Below, piece by piece: positions 32,728 to 44,100 of a stretch of 64,000 nucleotides of DNA. Origin of the DNA: Ceratopteris richardii (lineage: Eukaryota; Streptophyta; Polypodiopsida; Polypodiales; Pteridaceae); contig CM035407.1 in assembly GCA_020310875.1 (NCBI GenBank), positions 203,455,627 through 203,519,626 on the forward strand. The letters run 5' to 3'. The position numbers were made by a program, and so were the translations under genes. The notes below the pieces were generated by a model, which saw only the letters and a list, made by a program, of their open reading frames with translations, ran no database searches and was not told the origin of the DNA. How positions within the stretch are numbered: position 1 is the first letter of the stretch; each line of letters starts with the position of its first letter.

Positions 32728-35395
32728 ATGACCCGTGAAGATTCCAAACATGACCAAACATCTAGATTCCCATTACTACGGTGGAAGAACCTATTATTAC
32801 ATCTGAACCAATCAAGACAACCTCCCAAGCAGCAAGAATTCCTTGTCAAGAACATATAGTCACCCATGAAGAGTCCAACTGAGCCACTACCACCAACCAC
32901 CCCACCATCACCTCCTCGAACAGAATCTGTAAATATCACCTCGACTACCCAACCCACAGAGCAAACCTTCATTTTCCGTAGTCCCACTTCTAGTTCAACC
33001 TTGTTTTTCTCCTTTGAAAACCCTCTATATAATACTACCACCGTCATAATAGAATCCTTCATAGAGCCTACCATAGGACAACCAACCCCCACGCCCTCAG
33101 TCATAGGCCATCCTAACACTAGATCCATATTCTTTGGATTTCATGCCACCACGCCCCCTTTCATGGCCTTTTTGCCTCCATGTTCTCACTTCCCACCCCC
33201 CATACCACCAATCCTTCAACCCGCCCATGACTACCTTTGTAGAATGTTTCAAACCACTACCCAACCCTCCTCGTCGATCCCATTCCCACCATCCACACAA
33301 CACTTATTCACCACTATCACACACACACCCCCTACCATTCCAATATATATGGTAGACACCACCTTCACCCCCACAGCTGAAAGCATGGACATTTCACCAC
33401 CGACGGCACCTCCCCCTCCCCCCACACTTCTACCATGCCCCATCTCTCCTCCACCAATTTCACCTGCACCCACATCTCTAATAGACACATCGATCACTCT
33501 TCCCATTCCCCAATTCCCTCCTTTTGCATTTCCCACTGTACAAAATACACCTTTATCTATAGGTAATGCATTTGACACCACGCTCGCATGTGTATCACAA
33601 TTAAGGACAGAATACAATCAGCTCCAGCAACATACCCAACGATTGCAAGAGCACTCTGAAGTGCTAAAACATCGTCTTGCTACATTAGAAGAGGAGAATG
33701 CCCACCTCCAAACACAATTTCAAAATTTACAAGAGGCTCATAGCATATTGGAAACATGCTTACAAAACGTAGACCAGGAAGTGATCCAAGTGGTGGAAGG
33801 CCATCTACACACACAACTAGAATGCAACTCAAAACTCCAGTGCAATATGGCCCTACTCAAGCGACACCTTGCAGCTGCTCACAAGGAAAATCGACGTCTA
33901 CAACTACAGAACCAAGAAAACTTAGAGGCAACCATCAAAACCACACCGGGGGCACCCATAAGTCCCTCAAAATTCCAAGGTGTGACCCCGAAGAACATCA
34001 AAATAATCCTTGAAGACTATGCTACTCTACTTGAGGTACATGACCAATTATCAGAGGAACTGGATCAACTGAAGTAGAAATGACACAAAGACATGACAGC
34101 TACCCCTCAAACCACCGCCTCCATTGCTTCACTTCTCACTGGCTCAGAGGCCCTACAAGCTCTCCAAAAACAAGTCACAAAATTATAGGCATGCCTACTA
34201 CAATATGAAAGACCACCTTCCCCACACGAGGCTCCCACAGATGAAGAAATAGTAAAAATTCTTGTGTAACAGACATTTGAAGAGGACTATAAGCCGCAAC
34301 CCATCTAAGGGGGATGACAAACAAAAGAAGGTCAAGATACTTTCGAAGTGCCACGAACTCCATGGTTAAAATAGGTGGAAGGAATTGGGATTTCTCATGA
34401 AGAGCACACCGTGGTGCAAAATCAATCCATGAGAGTCATCGAAAAAACAGTATTACAAGCCAATTACTTCAAGAACTTGTCATCGAGATGCCTCATCATA
34501 TCATCAAAACTCCAATATTTGATCTTACTATGTCATTCTTGCAGATTACAATGCGGAAATACAAAGAGTAACAGGAAAGATTCCTTCCTTCGCTACCTAT
34601 TTTCAACCCAAAGACTTCCTCCAGAGGTGCAGAAAGGCAAGATCTATCAACCGACATGGCTGCAAAAACTTCTAGAGACATACCCTGAAATGATGCGCAC
34701 ATGGAACCACGCACCCCTACATATAATCTACAATCCATGCTATGGCCCAGTCCCACGATGCAGACCATGGGAGGCATTCAACAGTAAAGTGTAGAACAAT
34801 GCACAACGCAAGGAATGGCTAAACTATCCATACATAGCGCCACCATAGGGACCACCATCAATAGCTTACATGATGGCAACAATTCGACATTGGATGCCTC
34901 GATTGAAGCCCATGCCAGATGTTGCAGCCCAAATGATGCTTAAAATTTTGGATATGATGCAAGTCATGCTCAAAACTTTTAGAAATTCAAAAGCACCATA
35001 GGTACGTCTATTGGGGTTTACCAATGGAAATTACGATTTGGTGTATGACATGAGCACTACCCCCAGCATTCGTCTAGTTTACGCTTGGCATGCACACATC
35101 AAGTACCTCCCCGCATGTTATGAATGGACATTCAAAAATATGTTCAGATCAAGTTTCTGGGAATATCACTTGGAGGTCTTCGCACCTAAGCCCACACACT
35201 TGCTTCATCTCTTTGCATGTGAACAAGCCATGTACTCCGAGTACTACACGACACCGCAACCAGATGTCCTAGGTGCAATAAATTAAAATTCATTGCAAGC
35301 TAATCTGGCAAGAAGATTACGGATAGGAGAACACGAGCTAGCCACCAATGTTCTCCAATACTATATTGACCACCCTATAGAATAGAGGTCTGTTA
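32728..35395 (+). pseudogene. Gypsy K: ORF3, proline-rich coiled-coil protein
   Basis: A third ORF between integrase and 3' LTR, kept in one frame from ATG 32728 to at least 35286, broken by about ten stops (for example TAG 32857 and TAG 34075). Codons 47-290 form a Pro/Thr/Ser-rich, probably disordered region; 290-450 is a strong coiled coil (LEEENAHLQTQFQNLQEAHS); then a globular tail with FTNGNYDLVYDM and WEYHLEVFAPKPTHLLHLF. It has no signal peptide or obvious transmembrane helix, so it does not look like an envelope glycoprotein. The position matches the extra ORFs of Athila and Ogre-type elements. The family was not recognised. Confidence 0.75.
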
Positions 35396-35410
35396 CGGGC
35401 AACAAACGCT

Positions 35411-35423
35411 AGAGAGGGGGGAG
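35411..35423 (+). other. Polypurine tract of gypsy K
   Basis: AGAGAGGGGGGAG lies directly against the LTR start TGTTGAAATAC. It is the plus-strand primer site and marks the end of the internal region. Confidence 0.85.
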
Positions 35424-36040
35424 TGTTGAAATACAAGCTATAAGAAGAGCATACCAACACAAAGGATCAATCATGCACAATCCGGTAACAAGGCCTAATC
35501 ATTTTTTCCATAAACTATTTCCAACTCAAGTGATTTTCATCACTACACAAACATTGTAAATCCCGTTTTTGGTAGAATGGAATCCATTTTGGTCTAGATG
35601 AGGAGTCCTCGAGATTGAGGAGTATTAGAATTAGCTACATACCAATTTTCATAATTTTTAGACTCCGTTTGAGCCCTTAAATAGGCTCTAGAACCTAATT
35701 TTTAACTAGGTCTGGACAAGGCCAAAGCTAGTCAAAAAACTATAAAAAGAGCTAGAGAGCTCATTTTTGGGGTTAGATTGTTAGTGATTTGAGCTTATTT
35801 AAGAGACTATTTGACTAATGCAAAGAACTTCATTGTTCCTCTCCTTGTTCTTGCCTTGTGTGCGCATGTGTGTGTCAATGTGTGCATGTTTGTGTGCTTC
35901 TCACTCATGCACTTGTGCCATTACTTGCTCATAGTCTTCATACTAGTCCTCACGTCTCCATGGATTGACATTTACGAGGTGGATCTCCTCACATTGGTAC
36001 TTGCCATTGTGCTAGAGTGACACCAAGCTTATGATGTAAT
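35424..36040 (+). repeat. Gypsy K 3' LTR
   Basis: Starts TGTTGAAATACAAGC. A TATA box CTATAAAAAG lies at 35740-35749, followed by GAGCTAGAGAGCTCATTTTTGG. The inverted sequence at 50300-50788 is a diverged copy, including the TATA box. The 3' end is approximate because the 5' LTR of K is absent. Confidence 0.7.
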
Positions 36041-36049
36041 GAGTCAAGT

Positions 36050-37330
36050 AGCGTCCTATAATTCAAAGAAAAAACATATAAACATAGAACATGATTGCAT
36101 CAACCATAACCCACATCTGCATACAACGTATTTTCTTCCCTTTTTATATTGGATATGACCCCTAATGGGTAGAGCTATTTGATTTCAAAATGCATCCAAA
36201 AGAAAACTGATGGGAATAAGCAGGTAATGAAATTCATAGGAAACCAAACATCTGAACGTATATCTCAAGGAGCATAAAAATTAACCCTAGTTGAGTTTGC
36301 ACTCGGTTTTTCTTTAATCACAATGGATTACACATGCTCCTTTTTTGTTGATTGAAGGCTTATACAACTTTTTGTCAACCATTAAAGTTGAAGCATGTTC
36401 ATGTACTGTTGCAATTTAACCATCACATTCTTTGGCAGCAATGTCATTCAAAAGAGAGAAAAAACTTGCACAAACAAAGTCGGACCAAAAACATCATAGT
36501 CACTCCTAAACAGTCTATGAAAGTTCTAATTTAGACCTTTCACTTCTAAATGTGATGCTTGAAAAGGGATAATTGACCTACACTCTATAGTGAAAAATAG
36601 AATAGACTCACAAATTATTCCCATTGTCAGATACTTTGACAGTCAATCACAACAACAACTAGAGCAGAGCCTTTCACGGTATATATTGAATTTTTCATTC
36701 AATAGATATGAGTATTTCCTTGTTCTCCAGCTAGCAACGCTTTCTCTCATGTAATATCTACTACCCAAAAGAGGGCACAAGAATAAGTGCACAAATTCTT
36801 TCGATTAATCAGTCTTTTTATCCGAGCAAGTGTTCCAAATGTCATAAAAACATTCCAGTAGCCCACAAACTTACTCCTAGGTGTGTGTTAGTTGATCTCG
36901 AGTCCTCATGCAAATTCACACATCTTCAAAACATGTGGTCGTCCAGTGAACACTGCACTCTCACATCCAACCTTGGCTTCCATCGTTTCCTCCCCATTGG
37001 AAGCATCCACGAGGTGCTTTCTTTGTCAATGTCCAAAAAAGGATAGGAGCACCCCCTTCTACACCTTTCTTTCCTTGCCACCTGCACACATAAAAAGAAT
37101 AGCTAAATTGTTTAGCTTATCCCTTTGTTTTCCTATTTGAGCCACCTCTGTTCTTGACTAATTGCTCCTTTGAATGAACTTCTACCCTATTTCTTTTGTC
37201 AATGTTGTTCCCTCAAGGCTTCTCTCATAGTCAATGAGCTTTCCTCCTCGTATTTTACACCAGAAACAAAATGGATCGTGCTATGCTCCCTATTGCTCTC
37301 CGACAGCACAAAGCTCCCTTTGTTCCAGTC
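36050..37330. other. Unresolved stretch between K and copia L
   Basis: No domain was recognised on either strand. The reverse strand between 36890 and 37330 may be a decayed continuation of the inverted copia fragment at 37337-37955, but I could not match a motif. A forward frame of 82 codons at 36892-37140 is probably chance. Confidence 0.4.
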
Positions 37331-37336
37331 TCTGAA

Positions 37337-37955
37337 TCAAGCTCCTTGAAGCCTCCAACACCCAATGCACCTATTTGTTATTTTGTCCGCACAACCTATC
37401 CATATCCAATCTGTAGTTACATGTCCCTCTCTTAGCCTTCGCATGCCTCTAAGCTCCCAACATTTTATGTGCATGATGGGTTGTAAGATAACATTGATTA
37501 TCTTCGGAGATGTAAGGTCAGGTAGACCACTCACCAAGCCCTTCCTTTGCATGTCTTTCATCCTTTGTAAGTTTATGTGTCCAATTCTTTTATGCCATAA
37601 GTCGATTTCTGCAAGCTGTTTATTTCCAATTGACAAATAGAGAGTGAGAGGGGTTGATGGCTTTACCTCCATGGTGAAGAGTCTTCCTTGCTTCTTTCCT
37701 TTTGCTATGATCTTGTAGTCTTTCATGGGGTCTTCAAAAAAACATCCTTGATCATTGAGCTTCAGCTCATAACCTCTTTCAACCATTTGACCAATCGAAA
37801 CCAAGTTCTTAGTGATGGTTGGCACATGTAACACATCCTTCAACACCTTGGAGCTTTGATATTTGTCCAATGCAACATCTCCCATGTGTAATCTTGTACT
37901 CAGTGCCATCTCCTATCTCTACATATGCAACATTTGTGACATGCTTGTCAATTAG
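37337..37955 (-). pseudogene. pol: Copia L: post-protease and GAG-pre-integrase segment, inverted
   Basis: On the reverse strand: HVTNVAYVEIGDG, LKDVLHVPTITKNLVSIGQM, then GYELKLNDQGCFFEDP and LWHKRIGHINLQRMKDMQ, ending GLVSGLPDLTSPK. This is the segment of a copia polyprotein between protease and integrase. In a normal element the next residues would be the GKQ..PFKKG motif, which instead begins at 37957 on the opposite strand. The piece therefore looks inverted in place relative to copia L. A frameshift lies near 37895. Confidence 0.8.
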
Positions 37956-37956
37956 G

Positions 37957-38129
37957 GAAACAAAGTAGATTGCCATTCAAGAAGGGAGCACATGTGAGCA
38001 ACAAAGTGTTGAATCTCATACACATAGATGTATGGGGACCTACAAGGGAGCCATCCATTGGAGTAAATAGATATTCTGTCACATTTATAGATGATTGTTC
38101 AAGGTTTGTTTGGATGTATTGCATGAAGT
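37957..38129 (+). pseudogene. pol: Copia L: integrase core, 5' part
   Basis: Starts with GKQSRLPFKKGAHVS and continues LNLIHIDVWGPT (first catalytic Asp), NRYSVTFIDDCSRFVWMYCMKS, where gypsy M cuts it at 38129. The reading frame resumes precisely at 47439 (KLEVFYHIKRFK). The upstream parts of the element are not present in this orientation. Confidence 0.9.
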
Positions 38130-38683
38130 CTGTTAAACGCGCATTGCCGTCACAGGCGCGTTTAAACTCTTTTGGGTTCTTGGGAGTGGTAGGGGTCTGC
38201 TAATCAGAGGCCCTATAACTTAATTTTCCCAATTAACTTATCCCCACCGTAGTATATTAACATTCAAACCTTTGTTTACCACGAATTACTGTCACTACTC
38301 TGGTTCGTTCTCTCACAGACTTACTATTCGTACTCTAGTTACTATTTTCTCAGTACGTAACACCTAAGTTATTCATTACCGTAACACAAGCTTCATTACC
38401 GTAACTTAATAGAGCTTGACTAACCACAAGTTAATGTAATTGAACAAAGATAATAAAAAGATAGTACTACTCAGATTCTCAACATTGCACCACAGTAACT
38501 TCACAGAATGCAATCGCCCAGATAGACATTCTAGCGATTCTCCTGATCGTTACTGGAGCGTCCTTTCATTAGTTTATATAAAGAGATACAACTTCTCACA
38601 ACGACCTTTCGGTTCGTGCGGAATATGAAACCTTTCAATTCATGTGGATATGAAAATACAAAGTGCCAATCCGACGGCTTACA
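38130..38683 (-). repeat. Gypsy M 3' LTR
   Basis: Starts TGTTAAACGCGCATTGCC and ends CGGCTTACA on the plus strand. A reverse-strand TATA box (TATATAAAC) lies at 38573-38582. No purine tract precedes it on the reverse strand; instead a tRNA 3'-half-like sequence (GCGGGTTCAAGTCC, ending CCAG) touches the LTR. Confidence 0.9.
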
Positions 38684-38724
38684 CTGGCACGCACGGTGGA
38701 CTTGAACCCGCAATGGAATAAAAT

Positions 38725-40782
38725 CTAGGGCTCATCTCCTATACCCTGTAAATACATGGTTCTAGCTAATTTAAATGTTCTGGCAATTTTCTGCTTCAGG
38801 CTATCCAGCATTTTCTTTAACATGTCTGGTTCGACTAACTGGGCGTCAGTACGAACAGAGCTTGCTGCAATTACTTGTGTCATTAAAATGTCAGCCTGTG
38901 TCTGCAAAAATGCTTCCTGTAAATAAAAATCGTTCGCCAGGGCTGCATCATGGCTCACTTTCATGTCTTGAATTTGTTTATCAATTCTAGATAATCTTTC
39001 TGCTTGACAACCAAGCTTCTTTTCTCTTCTCTCCAGTTTGTTTGATTGATACTGAATGGTTTGGTAATAGGCATCTCGTTCCCTTCGAATCGCTGCAACC
39101 TCTTTCTGGAGTTGAGCGGTTAACATCATCTGCGTTTTAAGAGAAGAATTCGCTTCAAATAGGTTGGCATTTGCGAACTGGAGCTCTGTATTAGTTTGCT
39201 TTGCTAAATTTGCCATTTCCTATCCTTTCTGCACGGCTTCATCCAACTATACTCGCGTTTCTTTTAATAAGTTTCCAAGTGCTATACGGGCATCTTCCTT
39301 ATCTTGGACTAGCTGTTTTAAGTGGAAAATTTCTGCATCAACAACACTTAGTAACTCATCTTTGGCTTGTATCTCAGCTAACGCGGCATCTTTCTAGTTG
39401 ATCAACAATTCCTGTTCAGCAAGTTGAGCCTGGAGCTGTTGAATCTATTCGTGCAGAGCATGATTTTCTGCTTTTACTACATCTCCCTCTTCCTGGAGTG
39501 GAGTAATATCTGCTTCAAGGACATCGACTTTGTGTTGTAATTCATGTCGGATATTATCAGTAACCTCCTTCATCTGCACTGGTAATTGCTGCGACAATTG
39601 GATCAGCATACGTCCCATCGATTCTAATTCTATAAACATAGGTATCGGAGGAAAAAGAGGAGGAGGAAGTGGTTGTTTTGAAGAAGTCGTCAAGAGGTGA
39701 TGGGAAGAGGGCGGAGAATAATTAGGGGAAGAAGAAGAGGAATCCGGTGCTTCAAATACAATAGGTGGAATGGGGACAATGGGCTGAATCGGAGGTATGG
39801 GTGGCGGAGTGGGTAGAAGAGTGCTGGTTACCAGCAATTTTTCGGTAGATTGTTGCTTAGTAGCTTCAGTATTGGCAATTGCAGAATCCACTACCGCAAT
39901 CAATTCCTCGAAAATTTTTGCAACAATAACTTGCGCATCTTCTTTGGTCTGGTGCTGAGACTCCTCTCGAGAAGAAACTACATCAAAGTTGGTGTTAGAA
40001 ACACTTTGTTCTTGCTGCTTATCCATAGAAGATTGACCAGAAGATTCCACATGTATTGAAGTAGCTGTGTCGTGAAAGGTCTCTTCTTCATGTCCGGCGG
40101 TGGAGCCTTGTACTTGACTCTTAGATGGGCTTATCCATCTGCGTTTTTGGTGGAGAAGCTGGAAAAGTTCTTCATCATCCTCTTCGGTATCTTCAAGTAT
40201 TTGAGCAGATTCCTCAAGATATAAGATTGGAGCGTTTGGGGCAGTTGCGTTAACATGCTTAATGACCGTAACGCATTCATGGTGAATGCGCCAGAAATAG
40301 TAAGAAGCAAAATTGATAGGCTCTCTAGCAGCCATGTCAATCATTGAGTAGAACGGGCGAGAAATCCCGTAAGTGCATTTCTGCAGGTTTAGTATGGCAA
40401 CCGAAAATTGCAAGGTTGATCGTTCAGGGTCAGGGCGACATAAGATAGCGTATTCATTCGATGAATACCTTGGGAACAATTCAATCATATTGGTTACTAG
40501 AAGGTTAGGACCATTCTCTCGTCCTTCCAAAGAGAGTCGAAAAGCCGCAGCAAATGACTGTAAGGTGATTACTGCACGAGATGGCAAACACGTAATAGGC
40601 CAACTCTGCTCTATAGTAGGAGTGGCGACAATAGCAGCAATAATTTGAGCATAATATGGATGACACTCCACTGAATGCCAAGGCAATTCAACGAAGTTGG
40701 ACAAACCTCAGACACACAAGAATTCACTCACCTCCTGAGGGAGTCCATCACGGAAGGCAACTAAATTAGCCAATGCTTCCAT
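38725..40782 (-). pseudogene. Gypsy M: ORF3, globular plus coiled-coil protein
   Basis: A third ORF between integrase and 3' LTR, about 685 codons in one frame from ATG 40782, with five stops (TGA 40708; TAG 39445, 39394, 39247, 39220). Codons 25-200 look globular and helical, with many aromatic residues (LPWHSVECHPYYAQIIAAI). Then an acidic stretch (EDTEEDDEELF), a Ser/Pro-rich region (TPPPIPPIQPIVPIPPIV), and a long coiled coil to the end, rich in Gln, Leu and Ala. There is no signal peptide or transmembrane segment. The layout resembles gypsy K ORF3 (proline-rich then coiled coil), but I see no direct sequence match. The family was not recognised. Confidence 0.8.
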
Positions 40783-41110
40783 GATGTGTATGCGAAAGCA
40801 CAAGGTCACAAATACACAGTAATCACAGGAAATTCAGAACACACAAAGCACACAGACACAATAGCGATTAACAACGAAAAGAAGAAGATTAAGTAGATAC
40901 TCGGCAACGGGAGGCGATTGAAATTGCTAATCATCGCGCGATGTTGAGATGATAACCTCATAACTATGGCGTGCATGCATGTGCAGAATCGATAATGCAG
41001 GGCGGCTGTTGATCATAATTAGATATCAAAACGAGGATATTTACAGGCTTATTCAACTAACACGCAAAAAGAAAAGAAAGTAAATAACATGCACAAAAAC
41101 GAAGAACACG

Positions 41111-44100
41111 TCAACGAGAATCAGGTGCTTGATGATACGACCACAACTTTGAACCATTGATCACTTTGGGAAGAGGAATTCTGGTCAAAGTAGTCAACCG
41201 AAAAGTAGCTGGGCCCACTTGTTTGGTAATCTAGTAAGGGCCAAACCACCGTAATTTGAATTTTCGAGTGGCACGATTTGATTTAGCATTATAAAATAAC
41301 ACAAGCTGATCCACCGTAAAAAATGGAGTTTTAAGAAAGCGATTATGGGTACGTGCTTGCTGCAACTGAACTTCTTGAAGGGTCAGAAAACTTTCCCAAG
41401 GATGTTCATCCAAGTCTCTGAGTGTGCCCAACCGAAATGACAAAGAGTCCTTTGGTATTAGTTTTTGAGTGATGGCCACGCGTAAGCTGGGTACTACAAG
41501 TTCCATTAGTGCAATTGCTTCCAGCCCATAAGCAAGCTTGAAAGGAGTCAGTCCAGTTGCTACTTTGTATGTAGTTCAGTATGCCCATAATACTGCACGT
41601 AGTAAATGATCCCATCTTTCTCGTGATTCCATAATCAGTTTACAAAGCATAGTCAACAGCGTTTTGTTTGTACTCTCAGCTAAGCCAGTAGCACGAGGAT
41701 AATACGGTGAACTCGATTTATGCAGAATCTGAAAAGTGTGTGTGAGCACTCGCATTAAATTATTAGCAAAGTGTGTTCCTTGGTCAGTTACAAGTTCCAA
41801 AGGTAATCCATAACGTGGGAATACGTCTTTCATCAGACATTTGCCCACCGAAACAGTTGTAGCGGACTGTAGGGCCCAAGCTTCTACCCATTTGGTAGCG
41901 TAATCTGTACATGTCAGAATGTAGCGATTGTTGCTAAGGATTGCTGGAGGTGTGATTGGTCCAATCAAATCAAGACCCCATTTCTGAAAAGGTTCTAAAG
42001 GTAATACAAGTTGTAGAGGAAAGAAGTGACGTTGTAAAGGCTGTCCAGATTGCTGACAAGTGTCACACTGGTGCACAAACTGAGTCACATCTTTATACAT
42101 AGTAGGCCACCAGAGCCCACTTTGCAGAATTTTTTGATGCGTTAAATCTGCTGCAAAATGTCCACCGGAAGGTATTGAATGTGCCATAGCAATAACAGAA
42201 TTTACTTCATGTGGTGGAATACAGGAAAGCAAGACTCCAGTGTGATCCATATAATACAACTGTCCGACAATCAACCGGAATCTGTGACTGTAAACTACAA
42301 TTTTCTGCCTCATCGTAGGAGAAGTTTGCAGGGGAAGACATCCATCAGTAAGAAAGGTTAATAACTGATCATAGTAGGTAGGTGTCACAGGAGGTTCTGC
42401 AGATTCATCACTAGTCGTTTCAGTAACATAAATTGATGGTGTGGTGTCATCAACACCCACCGGAGCTTCACCAAAATCTAATCGAGAGAGAAAATCTGCT
42501 AATGCATGTGTAGTGTCGGGTCGATGAATCACTTCATAATCGAACTCTTGTAACAATAGAACCCATCGTGCCAAGCAACCATCTAAATGTTGCTGTCGGA
42601 CCAGATACACCAGCGCAGCATGATCTACATGAAAGGTGAATTTCTGGCCTAACAAATAATGCCGGAATTTCTTTACAGAATACACCAAACTGAGACATTC
42701 TCTTTCAGTGACTAAATAATTTCTTTCAGCAGGAGCGAGGCGACGACTGGCATAGTAGACAGGTCGGAACCATTTATCAGTTTGTTGCATTAAAACACTT
42801 CCAATTGCTATGTCTGAGGCATCAACGAATACGTGGAACGGGCGTTCCCAGTCCGAGGTTTGCAAAATTGGAGCCTGCATCAATAATTCTTTTAAATGAT
42901 CAAAGGCAGTTTGACATTCTGGGGTCCATTCAAACTATCGTGGAGTTCTCATCATGAGTCGATTAAGTGGTGTGGTGAGATGAGCTAACCACAGTAAATG
43001 GCGACCATGCCACCGAATCTGTCCCAGGAATCGCATAACTTCTTTTGGTGTTGTAGGCACAGGTGCTTCCAACACGGCTGCAACTTTATCTGGATCGACC
43101 TGTATGCCTTGTGCAGATATAATATGGCCAAGTAGTTTACCACAAGAAACTGCAAAGACAGATTTGGTCGAGTTCAAGCAAAGTCGGTATTCGCGGCATT
43201 TCTCGAAACAACACCGTAAATGATACAGGTGTGCCCTAATTTTACCGAATAAAGAGAAGTCATCTAAGTATACTTTCATAAAAGAAGTGAGGTAGGGTGA
43301 AAAGATTTCCTGCATACAACGCTGGAGCATTCCTTAACCCAAACCACATGACTGTACAAGCAAAAACACCCCAATTTGTAATAAACGCTGTTTTCAGTAT
43401 ATCTTGCTCAACCGTTCGGACCTGGTTATAACCATTGTAACCGTCCAAAAAGGAGTACATCTCATGTCCTGCCACTTTGTCCAGCATTGTGTCAAGAAAG
43501 GGAAGAGGAAACGGGTCAGGTATTGTGGATGCATTCAATTTCCGGTAATCCACACAGATTCTGAGCTACTTGTTTTTCTTCGGAACAATTACGATCAGCG
43601 AGATCCATTCAGCGTGTTCAATGGGGACAATGAATCCCACTTTTAGTAGCCGATCGAGTTCTGCCTTGACCTGTGCTGCATAGTTAGGATTCATTCGGTA
43701 GGTGGATTGTTTAATCGGCTTTGCTTCTGGTTTGAGTACGACCCGATGTTGATAGATGCGAGGGTCAAGTCCTTTCATATCGCGGTAATCCCAGGCAAAA
43801 ACATCAGAAAACTCACGAAGAAGCTGGATTAAGTCTGCTTGAAATGCCTCGGACAATCCTTCCTTTATCTTGACAGGTCGCGGGTTTACTTCATCTCCCA
43901 AATTATAGGTGATTAACTGATCTTCGGGAACATAGAATTGCCGCGATTTCGCCGAATCGTCAGCTGACTGTAAAAGTTGCTGCAAAGTGGCTCCATCCAT
44001 TGCATTGTTATCATCGGCATCTGCATTTCCGATCACGGGCACCACCGTACAGGCTGCCAGACTCCAATTGTCTGCTACAGATTGCAAATCGACAGTCCCC

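Noticed and set aside
32706..33617. Reverse-strand frames of 68-140 codons, Gly/Val-rich
   Set aside because: They are shadows of the proline-rich ORF3 of gypsy K on the forward strand.
34375..35286. Two separate small genes after the K coiled coil
   Set aside because: Both are in the same frame as ORF3 upstream and are separated only by stops, so they are parts of the same broken ORF.
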